Assembly (NCBI GenBank): GCA_030432195.1
Contig: JAUIHE010000014.1
Location: 1 to 34,753 of the forward strand
Direction: 5' to 3'
DNA from: Alphaproteobacteria bacterium
Lineage (GTDB): Bacteria; Pseudomonadota; Alphaproteobacteria; UBA7985; JAUIBT01
DNA length: 34,753 nucleotides
The position numbers were made by a program, and so were the translations under genes. The notes below the pieces were generated by a model, which saw only the letters and a program-made list of their open reading frames with translations, searched no databases and was not told where the DNA came from. Below are positions 1 through 10,100 of this stretch, piece after piece. Position 1 is the first letter of the stretch. Every line of letters starts with the position of its first letter.

Positions 1-298
1 CAGGACATCAATGCTGCGCGCTCCGACAATGACAGAAAATGGGGTTCAATCCGCATGTTCACATCTGAATCGCTGGAGCCTGCCAAGTCAAGGAAAACGC
101 GGATCTCTCAGGAATCGGAGTATAATATGAAAAGTTTCTTGTGAACCCTGCTCACCATGTCCAGGTTAGGCACTCGTGGTCCGACAACGGCGTTCAGCTC
201 AGTGGTCCACGAGCAGCCCCGACTTGACCCGACCCGCAAAGCACCCAACGGCCGCCAAAGAGCCGGGTATTTGCCCCAACCGAACGTTTCTAACGACA

Positions 299-1000
299 AT
301 GAATAACCCCAGACGGCCGCTGCCGCGCACACAGCCCTTTATTCAGCTCACGTGCCTTGCGGATGATGACAATTCTACCCAATCCGCGCGCGACTTGGTT
401 GCTCGCCTGCGCTTGCTCGGCCTGGCCTGCCAAGGGCCGACGGACGCGCGCACTGACCTTGCATCGGGCAACGCGCACACCTGTGCGAACTTGGCGACAC
501 AGGGTGTGCCAACAGAGCAGACCATTTGTGTTTTGTATTGGCCTCAGGGCGCTGGCATCACGCCAGAGACGGCGGCCCAGCACCTTAGCGCGGCAGCGGT
601 GGCCGTGCCAGATCGACCGCGTATGCTGCTCGCTGAGGCGGAGCAGGTGCAGGGCCTGGGGCTGACACTGCTCAGTCAAGTTGATGCCTGTCTTTCGGCT
701 GCTGCGCCCGCGCGTGAATTGCTGAGCGCGCTTCAAATCGTCCAGCTGCGCGGTTGCTATTTCGCACCAGAGATCAAGCGCAGCCTGCTCGGGTCACTGA
801 CGCAGGGCGATTTTCCCGCCAAGTCAGCCGACGAAAAACTATCGCTGCCCACTACGCCTGCGATGACGCCGCGCGAGCAGCAGATTTGGCTGTTGGTTGA
901 AGAGGGCCTGACCTCGCGCGCTATTGCAGAGCAATTGGATATCTCGGTGCGGACGGTTGATGCGCACCGGCGCAGCCTGCGCCAGAAGATGAGCGTTTGA
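299..1000 (+). CDS. LuxR-type HTH regulator (response-regulator-like, divergent N-terminal domain)
   Basis: C-terminal 'MTPREQQIWLLVEEGLTSRAIAEQLDISVRTVDAHRRSLRQKMSV' matches the GerE/LuxR HTH pattern. The ORF opens at 176; the ATG at 299 is a plausible start. Confidence 0.75.
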   Translation: MNNPRRPLPRTQPFIQLTCLADDDNSTQSARDLVARLRLLGLACQGPTDARTDLASGNAHTCANLATQGVPTEQTICVLYWPQGAGITPETAAQHLSAAAVAVPDRPRMLLAEAEQVQGLGLTLLSQVDACLSAAAPARELLSALQIVQLRGCYFAPEIKRSLLGSLTQGDFPAKSADEKLSLPTTPAMTPREQQIWLLVEEGLTSRAIAEQLDISVRTVDAHRRSLRQKMSV

Positions 1001-1040
1001 GCTGGCAATCAGGCACCGGTTAAGCGCTGTTGGTAACGTC

Positions 1041-1074
1041 AAAAAAACCCGCTCTGGTTTGGAGCGGGTTTTTT
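1041..1074. terminator. Bidirectional Rho-independent terminator between convergent genes
   Basis: AAAAAAACCCGCTC-TGGTTTG-GAGCGGGTTTTTT: perfect 7-bp stem with an A tract on one side and a T tract on the other, between a + gene ending at 1000 and a - gene ending at 1102. Confidence 0.9.
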
Positions 1075-1101
1075 CTTTGAGTTGGTTCGTTTGGGCTGTG
1101 C

Positions 1102-1860
1102 CTAGGCAGCGTCCACGTAGACCGGCACGGAGCGCTTCAGGCTAATGGACTTGGTCGGGCCCTTCTTCAGCTCTTGAATTTCTGCGCGTGACCGGGGCTG
1201 GCCATCGCGTTCAAGCATCCAAGAGGCCAGGCGCCCGGCTTGTTCAACGCGCACACAGCCTGAAGAGGCATAGCGATCTTCTCCACCAAAGCGGGCCTTG
1301 AAGGGGGTGTCATGAATAAAGATGGCGTGGTTGTTATGCATGGTAAAGCGGATCGAACCCAGCGCGTTGCCTTTGCCGGAATCCTGAACGAAGCGGTACT
1401 GCTTCAGGTTTTCTTCCGTCTTCCAGTTGACTTTCTTCGGATCGATTTTCTTGCCCCCTTTGTAGACCGTCCATCCGCGATACAAGAAGCGCGGATTGCG
1501 GCGCAGCTCGGGATACAGATCTTCTTCGACAATGCGCTTGGGCGGGTTCCATTCAGGCGCAAACTTAATGGCTGAGATCTTGTCCACCATGATTGGTGTC
1601 GGGCGCTTAGGACTGCCGACAATGGCGCGCATCCGCATGGCAACGCGGCCGTCCTCATAGACCACCAGCGTTTGCTTGGCCAAACTGACCTCAATGCGCG
1701 TGCCTGGGCGCCCAGATTTGTCGATAGCGGCTGGTCTACCGGTGTTTCCGTCGGCGTCTGCCACTGTCAGGCCTTCTGGGCCACAGCCACTCAGGACCAA
1801 GACCAGGCCAACTGCTAAGACAGAAGAGAGCGCCACTAAGGTTCGGCGAAGCATGGACAT
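1102..1860 (-). CDS. L,D-transpeptidase (YkuD domain), lipoprotein-like
   Basis: Lipobox-like 'VLVLSGCG'. 'IEVSLAKQTLVVYEDGRVAMRMRAIVGSPKRPTPI' and catalytic 'HDTPFKARFGGEDRYASSGCVRV' are typical of YkuD. Confidence 0.88.
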   Translation of the reverse strand: MSMLRRTLVALSSVLAVGLVLVLSGCGPEGLTVADADGNTGRPAAIDKSGRPGTRIEVSLAKQTLVVYEDGRVAMRMRAIVGSPKRPTPIMVDKISAIKFAPEWNPPKRIVEEDLYPELRRNPRFLYRGWTVYKGGKKIDPKKVNWKTEENLKQYRFVQDSGKGNALGSIRFTMHNNHAIFIHDTPFKARFGGEDRYASSGCVRVEQAGRLASWMLERDGQPRSRAEIQELKKGPTKSISLKRSVPVYVDAA

Positions 1861-1930
1861 TCCTTTTGAAATTTATGAGCAAGTGTCGGCCCTAGGCCCA
1901 AAATTGTGCCCGTAGTGTATCCCAAGCAAG

Positions 1931-2110
1931 CGAGGTCTAGCCAGCCTTGCGCTCGGTCCTATGCTACAGACGACCCCACCAGATCGTTGCCAGCCTGAAA
2001 GGGCCCTGCTGCGAGGGTCTTCACCCCTCCCCAGAGGCCTTGCGGGCTCTGATGCGAAAGAGTCAAACAGTGGCCAGCCCTGCATAAGGTCAGCGCACCC
2101 CAGCCCCTCG
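1931..2110. ncRNA. Candidate structured RNA (strand undetermined)
   Basis: ORF-poor intergenic region with nested long-range complementarities: 1931-1935/2106-2110 (CGAGG/CCTCG), 1948-1953/2092-2097 (TGCGCT/AGCGCA), 1958-1964/2082-2089 (CCTATGC/GCATAAGG, one bulge). Internal local hairpins: GAGGGTCTTCACCCCTC and CAGAGGCCTTGCGGGCTCTG. Confidence 0.3.
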
Positions 2111-2403
2111 TTCTTATTTAGCACGGAGTGATACCAGCCGGAGCGCAAATTGCAAACGGCAATTAGGGGGACTTGACCCGTCTTTCGGCCTGGAATGGCT
2201 GTCGCAAGCAATCGTGATCGCTTCCTTGGTTATTAGTAGCCCTCGTCAGGGCTGTTTGCGGCGTGTCGTTCTGGCTTTGCCGGAATCAAGCCGTTAGAAT
2301 GCAGCCGAATCGCAGCGGGTCGCGATGCCTTTCGCGAGCTTTGCCACGATCTTTGCCAAAAGGCTGTTGGGCCCGGCTTGATCGTCCCTCGCGAACCGAC
2401 ACC

Positions 2404-3432
2404 ATGACCCTGATCTTGAGAGCCAGCAAGCAATCTATGCCCACCAACACATCGCTCAACGACCCATCGCAACGTCTGCCAGAGCCTTGCAAAGTGCCGC
2501 TCATTGCCCTTTCAAATCGCGGACTTATGACCATTAGCGGCCAGGATGCGCGGTCGTTCCTACAGGGGTTGGTGACAGCGGATTTGGACAGCCTGGTGCC
2601 GGGTCGCGCGCTATACTCGACCCTCTTGACGCCCCAAGGTAAATTCCTGGACGATTTCTTCTTGCTGCAACCGGACAGCCAGATGCCAAACCTGATTTGG
2701 CTAGAGGCTCCCAAAGAACGCCTGGCCCCGATTGCCAAGCGCCTGTCCATGTACCGCTTGCGCGCTGATGTAAAAATTGAGGCTCTGGCACCGCCCCATC
2801 ACGTTTACGTGTCCCAAGCCCATGAGCCAACAGCTCTGACGGTGATGCTGCCACCTGAAGCTGGGCTATGGTGCAGTGATCCGCGCCCCGGTAGCAGCCA
2901 TGATTTGGAGCCCACAGCCGACCTGCCCACCATTGGCAGTCGCTATTACAGCAGCCAGCCCATCACCGGGGCGGTCGCGCAAGGCACGGCGGCCCACCAA
3001 GCTTATGAACGCCAGCGTATTCGCCTGGGCTTGCCCGACGGCGATCAAGACGTTGAGCGAGAGCGCTCGACGCTGCTGGACAATGGATTTGACCGCGCGG
3101 GCGCCATTGCATGGCAAAAAGGCTGCTATATGGGCCAGGAGATTACCGCGCGCATGCGGTATCGCGGTCTAGCCAAATGGGACTTGTTGCCGGTCACCTT
3201 GGAGGCTGGAAATTTTTCTGACTTTGATCTAGGCCAAGGGGCGGTGGTCTCGCTTGACGGTAAGAATGTGGGCCAACTGCGCTCATGCAGCGGCAATGTG
3301 GCACTAGCTCGCTTGCGCCTAGAAGTCTTAACTGGTGGCTTGGACCGCTTATTGGTTCACGATCAGCCTTTGCGTGTGCTGGGGCGGGTGCTAGGATCGT
3401 CGGCGCAAGATACCGAAGGATCAGGGGCCTAG
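2404..3432 (+). CDS. ygfZ: YgfZ/GcvT-like folate-binding protein (Fe-S cluster maintenance)
   Basis: 'WQKGCYMGQEITARMRYRG' matches the YgfZ signature K-G-C-Y-x-G-Q-E; N-terminal 'ALSNRGLMTISGQDARSFLQGLVTADL'. Start could also be 2437. Confidence 0.88.
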   Translation: MTLILRASKQSMPTNTSLNDPSQRLPEPCKVPLIALSNRGLMTISGQDARSFLQGLVTADLDSLVPGRALYSTLLTPQGKFLDDFFLLQPDSQMPNLIWLEAPKERLAPIAKRLSMYRLRADVKIEALAPPHHVYVSQAHEPTALTVMLPPEAGLWCSDPRPGSSHDLEPTADLPTIGSRYYSSQPITGAVAQGTAAHQAYERQRIRLGLPDGDQDVERERSTLLDNGFDRAGAIAWQKGCYMGQEITARMRYRGLAKWDLLPVTLEAGNFSDFDLGQGAVVSLDGKNVGQLRSCSGNVALARLRLEVLTGGLDRLLVHDQPLRVLGRVLGSSAQDTEGSGA

Positions 3433-3617
3433 GCGATTGGCCCCCCAAATGCGCGACCTAAGGAGGCGCGCGCGATCTAGGGACAGGCGGCATGCAATTG
3501 CCCTAGGCTGTTACAACCGGCCCCAAGGCCGCACGGGTTGCTCGATATTGGCGCCCGCGCACAAATCCGGCTCCTGATTGCCTTTGTGGAAATCTGGTGC
3601 CAGCAAGAGGACTAGAC

Positions 3618-4844
3618 ATGGACTATTTGGGCTTTGCAGCAGAGCATCTTCAAGGGCTCAAGGACGAGGGGCGCTATCGCGTTTTCAACGCGCTTAAGCG
3701 CCAGGTCGGCGCCTTCCCGGAAGTTGTTTGGCATGGCGACGGCAAGTCGATGCCGGTGACGGTCTGGTGCTCAAACGATTATCTCAACATGGGCCACCAC
3801 CCAGCGGTCATTGAAGCCATGGATGCAGCCCTGCATACGCACGGCGCCGGTGCTGGCGGGACACGCAATATTTCCGGCACCAATATCCTGCACGAAGAGT
3901 TGGAGGCCGAAGTCGCCTCCCTGCACCAAAAGGAAGCGGCGCTCATCTTCACCTCTGGCTATGTTGCCAACGAGGCCGCGCTCTGCACGTTGGCCGCGCG
4001 TTTGCCCGACTGCGTGATCTTTTCGGATTCCAAAAACCACGCCTCAATGATCGAAGGCATGCGGCTGTCGCGCGCCGAACGGGTCATTTTCAAGCACAAT
4101 GACCTGGCCGATCTGGAAGAAAAGCTAGCCGCTTATCCCAAGGAGCGCGCAAAGATTGTGGCTTTTGAGTCGGTCTACTCCATGGATGGCGATATCTCTG
4201 ACATTGGCGCGACCTGTGATTTGGCGCACAAGTACGGCGCGCTGACCTATCTGGATGAAGTGCATGCGGTTGGTCTTTACGGCCCGCATGGCGGCGGTGT
4301 CGCCGAACGGGACAAGGTTTTGGACAAAGTAGATATCGTTGAGGGCACCTTTGCCAAGGCCTTTGGCGTGCAAGGGGGCTATGTAGCCACCTCACCGGTC
4401 TTCGTCGATTTCATTCGCTCTTTTGCTTCGGGCTTCATCTTCACCACCTCCATGAGCCCGGTTTTGACCGCCGGGGCCCTGGCTTCTGTGCGTCACCTGA
4501 AGCAAGATGATGCTCTGCGCCAACGCCACCAGGAGCGCGCTGCTACGCTGAAGGCGCGGTTACGAGCCGCCAACATTCCCGTTATGGACAACCCCAGCCA
4601 CATCGTGCCGGTCATGGTCTATGACGCGGCCTTGTGCCAAGAAGCCAGCAACATGCTGTTGCATGACCATGGCATCTATGTTCAGGCCATCAACTACCCG
4701 ACAGTGCCAAAAGGCATGGAGCGGCTGCGCTTTACCCCAACGCCGCATCATACCGATGCGCACATGGACCATCTGGTCAAGTCGTTGATTACGGTCTGGG
4801 AAAAGCTGTCTCCGCCGCGTTTGCCGGTTGAACAGGCGGCTTGA
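3618..4844 (+). CDS. hemA: 5-aminolevulinate synthase
   Basis: '[20 protein letters not shown]...[13 protein letters not shown]...[22 protein letters not shown]...[13 protein letters not shown]' is the ALAS (alpha-oxoamine synthase) PLP-binding pattern; ATG at 3618. Confidence 0.95.
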   Translation: MDYLGFAAEHLQGLKDEGRYRVFNALKRQVGAFPEVVWHGDGKSMPVTVWCSNDYLNMGHHPAVIEAMDAALHTHGAGAGGTRNISGTNILHEELEAEVASLHQKEAALIFTSGYVANEAALCTLAARLPDCVIFSDSKNHASMIEGMRLSRAERVIFKHNDLADLEEKLAAYPKERAKIVAFESVYSMDGDISDIGATCDLAHKYGALTYLDEVHAVGLYGPHGGGVAERDKVLDKVDIVEGTFAKAFGVQGGYVATSPVFVDFIRSFASGFIFTTSMSPVLTAGALASVRHLKQDDALRQRHQERAATLKARLRAANIPVMDNPSHIVPVMVYDAALCQEASNMLLHDHGIYVQAINYPTVPKGMERLRFTPTPHHTDAHMDHLVKSLITVWEKLSPPRLPVEQAA

Positions 4845-4859
4845 GACGGCTTGAGCGGC

Positions 4860-5597
4860 CTAGCGCTGGTCGTTATTGCCGGTTCGCAGCCTATGTGAGG
4901 CCACCAGTTGCGGCATGAGCGGGATGCGCGGTTGACCGTTATTTGGGCCGTGTGGCCCATCTGCTGGCTGATTTCCTGGCTGATTTCCTGGCTGATCGCC
5001 AGCGACCGGCCGCATCTCCAGTTCATCAAGATCGCTTTTTAGCAGCGAGACCATGCGGGCTTTCAGGGCGATTTGCGCCCGTTCACCGGTGTCGGGCCGC
5101 GACCAGAGCACGCCGTCAAAGGCCCGCGGGCTCAAGGCTGGTCCGCGATGGCCCAGAGCCCAAAAGCCGCCGTCCTTGGCGGGCGCCAAAACGCTGCCCG
5201 GCCTTTGCAGGGCCTGAAATAAGTGGGCGATGTCGGACTGCTCGATCCCCAACACATCTGAGCCAATCAAAACAACCGGCTTGGGCGCAAAATGGGCCAG
5301 GCAGGCCAGCATGCGCTGTCCCAGATCGCCCGCTGGCTGGCTTCTCCTGGCGTTGGGCCAGTCTTGCAGGATGGCGGGCTGCTGTGGCGCTAGGCCAAGG
5401 CGCGCGGGAGCGCGGTCGAGCGCCAGCACTAGGCGCCAGCGCTCAGGCGCAGATAGGCGCCGGGTTAGCGCTGCCAACTGGGCGCGATACCATTGATGGG
5501 TCGGATGGTCGCCAATCTGGGCCGCCAGGCGGCGCTTGCCTTGGCCCAAGCGCGGATGGCGGGCAAAAATCACGAGGTGGCGTTGGGCGGGCGACAT
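4860..5597 (-). CDS. DUF2064 / TIGR04282-like glycosyltransferase-family protein
   Basis: 'HLVIFARHPRLGQGKRRLAAQIG...PVVLIGSDVLGIEQSDIAHLFQAL...LAPAKDGGFWALG'. ATG at 5597 gives this conserved start. Confidence 0.75.
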   Translation of the reverse strand: MSPAQRHLVIFARHPRLGQGKRRLAAQIGDHPTHQWYRAQLAALTRRLSAPERWRLVLALDRAPARLGLAPQQPAILQDWPNARRSQPAGDLGQRMLACLAHFAPKPVVLIGSDVLGIEQSDIAHLFQALQRPGSVLAPAKDGGFWALGHRGPALSPRAFDGVLWSRPDTGERAQIALKARMVSLLKSDLDELEMRPVAGDQPGNQPGNQPADGPHGPNNGQPRIPLMPQLVASHRLRTGNNDQR

Positions 5598-5706
5598 GAA
5601 AAGGCGCTTGGTTGTTGCTGGGGCCTGGCGGGCGCGCTTCCCAGAGCCGGGAAAAGCGGCAGGGCCAAAGCTTGCCAGCCGTGGCCACCCGTGCCAAGAG
5701 CCTTGC

Positions 5707-6438
5707 ATGACCCAAAGCAAGCCACCCAGCCCCGCAAAGCGCTATGCGCTGGACCTCAGCCACGAACGCGCCTGTATGCAAGCCGCGGGCGCGCCGTCGT
5801 TTTGCCTGCCGTGTGGCTTGGACGAAGCCGGACGCGGCCCTTTGGCAGGGCCGGTGGTGGCTGCTGCGGTGGTGTTGCCGTCCCACTTCTATCAGCGGGG
5901 CGCCGAAGGCGCACAACCCCTTGCCCTGCCCATTCGCCTGACCGATAGCAAGAAACTCAGCGAGCGCCAGCGCGACCAGGCCCTGGCCTGGGTGCAGCAG
6001 CACTGCTTTTGGGCGATCTCTGGGGCGTCGGCGCGTGAGATTGACCAGCTCAACATTTTGCAGGCCTCTTTATTGGCTATGCGGCGCGCGGCGCTCAAAT
6101 TGCAGGCCCAGTTGGCGCGACGTGGCCGGGGCGATGCCGCCCTTTTGGCGCTGGTTGACGGCAACAAGCTGCCGTCCGGTCTGCCTTGGCCCGCGCAGAC
6201 CGTGGTGAAGGGCGACGCGCTGTGCCCGTCGATAGCTGCGGCTTCGGTCTTGGCCAAGGTCGTTCGCGACCGTGCCATGCAGCGCCTGGATCATCGCTAT
6301 CCCGTCTTTGGGTTTTCAGGACACAAGGGATATCCGACGGCGGCGCATAGAGCCGCAATTGAGCAGCACGGCCCCAGCGCCCATCATCGCTTGAGCTTTG
6401 CGGGCCTGGTCGATCTGGCCAAGCCTTCGCCCCGCTAG
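5707..6438 (+). CDS. rnhB: Ribonuclease HII
   Basis: 'CGLDEAGRGPLAGPVVAAAVVL...LTDSKKLSERQRD...VKGDALCPSIAAASVLAKVVRDRAM...GFSGHKGYPTAAH' are RNase HII motifs; ATG at 5707. Confidence 0.95.
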   Translation: MTQSKPPSPAKRYALDLSHERACMQAAGAPSFCLPCGLDEAGRGPLAGPVVAAAVVLPSHFYQRGAEGAQPLALPIRLTDSKKLSERQRDQALAWVQQHCFWAISGASAREIDQLNILQASLLAMRRAALKLQAQLARRGRGDAALLALVDGNKLPSGLPWPAQTVVKGDALCPSIAAASVLAKVVRDRAMQRLDHRYPVFGFSGHKGYPTAAHRAAIEQHGPSAHHRLSFAGLVDLAKPSPR

Positions 6439-6639
6439 CGCAAGGCGTCGGTGGGTCGCATGCATGGCCCCCAAGTCAACGCGGTCCTATTTGACCAAGA
6501 CTAGCCTTAGGCTCGCCACACTTAAGATTTGTTCGCCCAGGTTGCAGGATTATTCTTGTTAAGGTTGCAAGCCCGGCTAAGGTGACAGGGATTTTATTGC
6601 TGTTTTCAGCGCCGAATTTTCAATCGACCTTCATTTTAG

Positions 6640-7734
<1,095 letters not shown>

Positions 7735-7750
7735 GCGTAGAGTAGCGGCG

Positions 7751-8767
7751 ATGCGGCGCGTTCTCGTCACCGGCTCGGCTGGCTTTATTGGATCGTTCGT
7801 CTGCCATGCTCTGTTGCGGCAAGGCGATGCTGTGTTGGGCTATGATGGCGTAACCGATTACTATGACCCCGCCCTGAAGCGGGCCCGGCTGGCCCAACTT
7901 GCGCGGCATAACGGTTTTCAGGCCGTCGAGGCGCGCTTGGAAGATACGGCCAGCTTAGAGGCTGCGTGCGAGGCCTTCCGCCCGCAAGTCATCGTCCATC
8001 TAGCGGCCCAGCCCGGCGTGCGCTACAGCATCGAAAATCCGCGCAGCTATATCGACAGCAATATCGTTGGCAGTTTTAACGTGCTGGAGATTGCGCGTCG
8101 GTATCAAGTACAGCACTGCCTCATGGCCTCGACCTCGTCGGTCTATGGCGCGGGCAGGGACATGCCCTACCACGAGCGGCAAAAATGCGACACGCCAATG
8201 AGCCTTTATGCGGCCACCAAAAAGGCTTGCGAAGCACTGGCCCATAGTCAGGCTCACTTGTTTGGCTTTCCCGTCACCATGTTTCGTTTCTTCACGGTCT
8301 ATGGGCCTTGGGGCCGCCCGGATATGGCGCTGATTAAATTCTCAGACGCCATCATGCAGGGCCGCCCGATCGACGTCTATAATCACGGTGATCTCTATCG
8401 CGATTTTACCTATGTCGAAGATCTGGTCGAAGGCATTCGCTTGTTGATCGACTGTCCGCCACAGCGCCCCGCGGCCTCGGAAGACATAGCCAATGACGAT
8501 AGCTTGAGCCCGGTGGCGCCATACCGTGTGGTGAATATCGGCAACTCAAAACAAGTCCACCTGATGGACTTCATTGCGGCGCTGGAACGGCATCTGGGTG
8601 TGGAAGCGCAGAAGAATTTCTTGCCCATGCAGCCCGGCGACGTGGCGGCAACTTGGGCCGATTGCCGTTTGTTGGAGCGGTTGACCGGTTATCGCCCCCG
8701 TACCAGCCTGGATGAGGGCGTGGCTCGATTTGTGGCTTGGTATCGCCAGTATCGGGCTGAGACGTAG
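7751..8767 (+). CDS. NAD-dependent epimerase/dehydratase, UDP-glucuronate 4-epimerase-like
   Basis: 'VLVTGSAGFIGSFVCHALLRQGDAVLGYDGVTDYYDPALKRARL', 'HLAAQPGVRYSIENPRSYIDSNIVGSFNVLE', 'SSVYG', 'YAATKKACE' (YxxxK). Confidence 0.88.
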   Translation: MRRVLVTGSAGFIGSFVCHALLRQGDAVLGYDGVTDYYDPALKRARLAQLARHNGFQAVEARLEDTASLEAACEAFRPQVIVHLAAQPGVRYSIENPRSYIDSNIVGSFNVLEIARRYQVQHCLMASTSSVYGAGRDMPYHERQKCDTPMSLYAATKKACEALAHSQAHLFGFPVTMFRFFTVYGPWGRPDMALIKFSDAIMQGRPIDVYNHGDLYRDFTYVEDLVEGIRLLIDCPPQRPAASEDIANDDSLSPVAPYRVVNIGNSKQVHLMDFIAALERHLGVEAQKNFLPMQPGDVAATWADCRLLERLTGYRPRTSLDEGVARFVAWYRQYRAET

Positions 8768-8999
8768 GGGGGCATAGGGGCGTGTTTTGCATGAAACATA
8801 ATCGCACGGGCACTAGTCGCGGCCCAAAGGCCCCTGCTGGCGTCTAATCTTTCGAGTGGTCTACACCTCTAAAGAGAGGGGAGAGATCCCGATGCCAGGA
8901 TCGTTCGTTCTCCTCACCGTGCTAGCCTGAATCAGGGTCTCGGCACACTGCTGCCGACGTTTGATTGCCCCCATCTTGAACGCTACTGGAGAACTTGAT

Positions 9000-9191
9000 A
9001 TGAAATCCCTAATGTTTGCTGCCCTGGCCGCTATAGCATTGTCCACTTCGGCGCACGCCGGCCTGGTCCTAACCTCCGGTGGCTGCGTCTTGGCCAGCGG
9101 CAATTGCGTAACGCTAGAGGCGCCAGGCACACCATCACCTGGAATTTCTGGCAATCCAGCGCCTGTAGAGCCTGAGCCTATACTGGGCTGA
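9000..9191 (+). CDS. Small secreted protein, paralogue 1 of a three-gene tandem family
   Basis: MKSLMFAALAAIALSTSAHA|GLVLTSGGCVLASGNCVTLEAPGTPSPGISGNPAPVEPEPILG: signal peptide with AHA|G cleavage-like site, CX6C, GISGNPAP. SD-like TGGAG upstream; terminator at 9229. Confidence 0.72.
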   Translation: MKSLMFAALAAIALSTSAHAGLVLTSGGCVLASGNCVTLEAPGTPSPGISGNPAPVEPEPILG

Positions 9192-9228
9192 TGCAAGGCC
9201 ACTAGGCCCTAAGGAACCAACCCCAAAC

Positions 9229-9273
9229 AGCGCGCGAACAAGTCTCTCCTAGACCGTTTGCGCGCTTTTTTTT
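9229..9273 (+). terminator. Rho-independent terminator after small-protein gene 1
   Basis: AGCGCGCGAAC ... GTTTGCGCGCT (11-bp stem, one G-U) followed by 8 T. Confidence 0.88.
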
Positions 9274-9599
9274 GGGGGGGGCGCTTGGGCACTCTTTGGA
9301 ATCGGCCTTCGAGCAAGTTAGTGCGGGGGGCCATGTCTTCGAGGCCGCTCGCGTAGCTTTGCCTTTTGCCAAAGGCAGTAGGGACGATATCCAGGCGCAG
9401 GGCGCATGTCCAAAAGGGCGCAAGACCTTATCAAGTAGGGCCAAAACATCTAGCGAAAGAGATTGCATCCATACCGAAGCGAGGCTCCGTCGTTTGCGGT
9501 TTGTTGCTAAACCCCCGGCGTTGCTTGGCCAATTTGGGTCGAGCCTTAACCCGTCCTTCACGGCGCTTGTCCGCCTTGAGGGCCTATGGAGACGCCGAA

Positions 9600-9794
9600 A
9601 TGAAAACACTATTTTTCGCAGCGATGGCGGCCTTGGTGCTCGTAGCCAACGCGCATGCAGGTCAAGTGGTGACCGCTCGCGGTTGTGTCCTGACCGATGG
9701 TCACTGCGTGAATCTGGACGCCTCCAGCAAACCCTCGCCAGGGATCTCAGGCAATCCCGCGCCGGTCCCGGCGCCACCCGTGATTGACATCTAG
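9600..9794 (+). CDS. Small secreted protein, paralogue 2 of the tandem family
   Basis: MKTLFFAAMAALVLVANAHA|GQVVTARGCVLTDGHCVNLDASSKPSPGISGNPAPVPAPPVIDI: same architecture as 9000-9191; TATGGAG upstream; strong terminator at 9835. Confidence 0.72.
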   Translation: MKTLFFAAMAALVLVANAHAGQVVTARGCVLTDGHCVNLDASSKPSPGISGNPAPVPAPPVIDI

Positions 9795-9834
9795 GGTAAG
9801 CCCCGCAACTCTCATAGAATCCTAGCACTTGCAA

Positions 9835-9879
9835 AGCGCAACACACTCGCCTTCGGGCTGGTGTGTCGCGCTTTTTTTT
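9835..9879 (+). terminator. Strong Rho-independent terminator with TTCG tetraloop
   Basis: AGCGCAACACACTCGCC-TTCG-GGCTGGTGTGTCGCGCT followed by a run of 8 T; 17-bp stem with two mismatches and one G-U. Confidence 0.92.
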
Positions 9880-10100
9880 GCGCCCAATTCAAGGTCTGGC
9901 GAGCGTCGCGGTGGCCCTGCGCCGGGCTGGCGCCCCAACATGGCAGCTTCGCTTCATGCCACCGCCCGGATCGGTTGGTTACATAGTGTGACTATGCGCC
10001 GGGCTGCTTCTGCGATATTATGACGCTCCTGGGGGCTAGCCTCTGAGGAAAATCGCCTATATTGACAATGCGATAATTAAACACTTTTGGAGTGCACGTC

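Noticed and set aside
1873-2211. 112-aa - strand ORF in the intergenic region
   Set aside because: No recognisable domain or good translation context; the nested complementarities suggest RNA structure rather than coding.
4970-5010. Short CTGATTTCCTGG direct repeat, initially considered a regulatory repeat
   Set aside because: Lies in the 3' coding end of the DUF2064 gene and encodes a GNQPGNQP tail; explained as a low-complexity C-terminus.
4943-5599. 218-aa + strand ORF
   Set aside because: Antisense to the DUF2064 gene; composition-driven.
9272-9787. 171-aa + strand ORF
   Set aside because: Starts in the terminator/poly-G region and overlaps gene 2 out of frame; low-complexity GC-driven composition.
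9202-9846. 214-aa - strand ORF over the small secreted protein region
   Set aside because: Overlaps small-protein gene 2 and two terminators antisense; no motifs. The + strand ORFs have signal peptides and paralogy.
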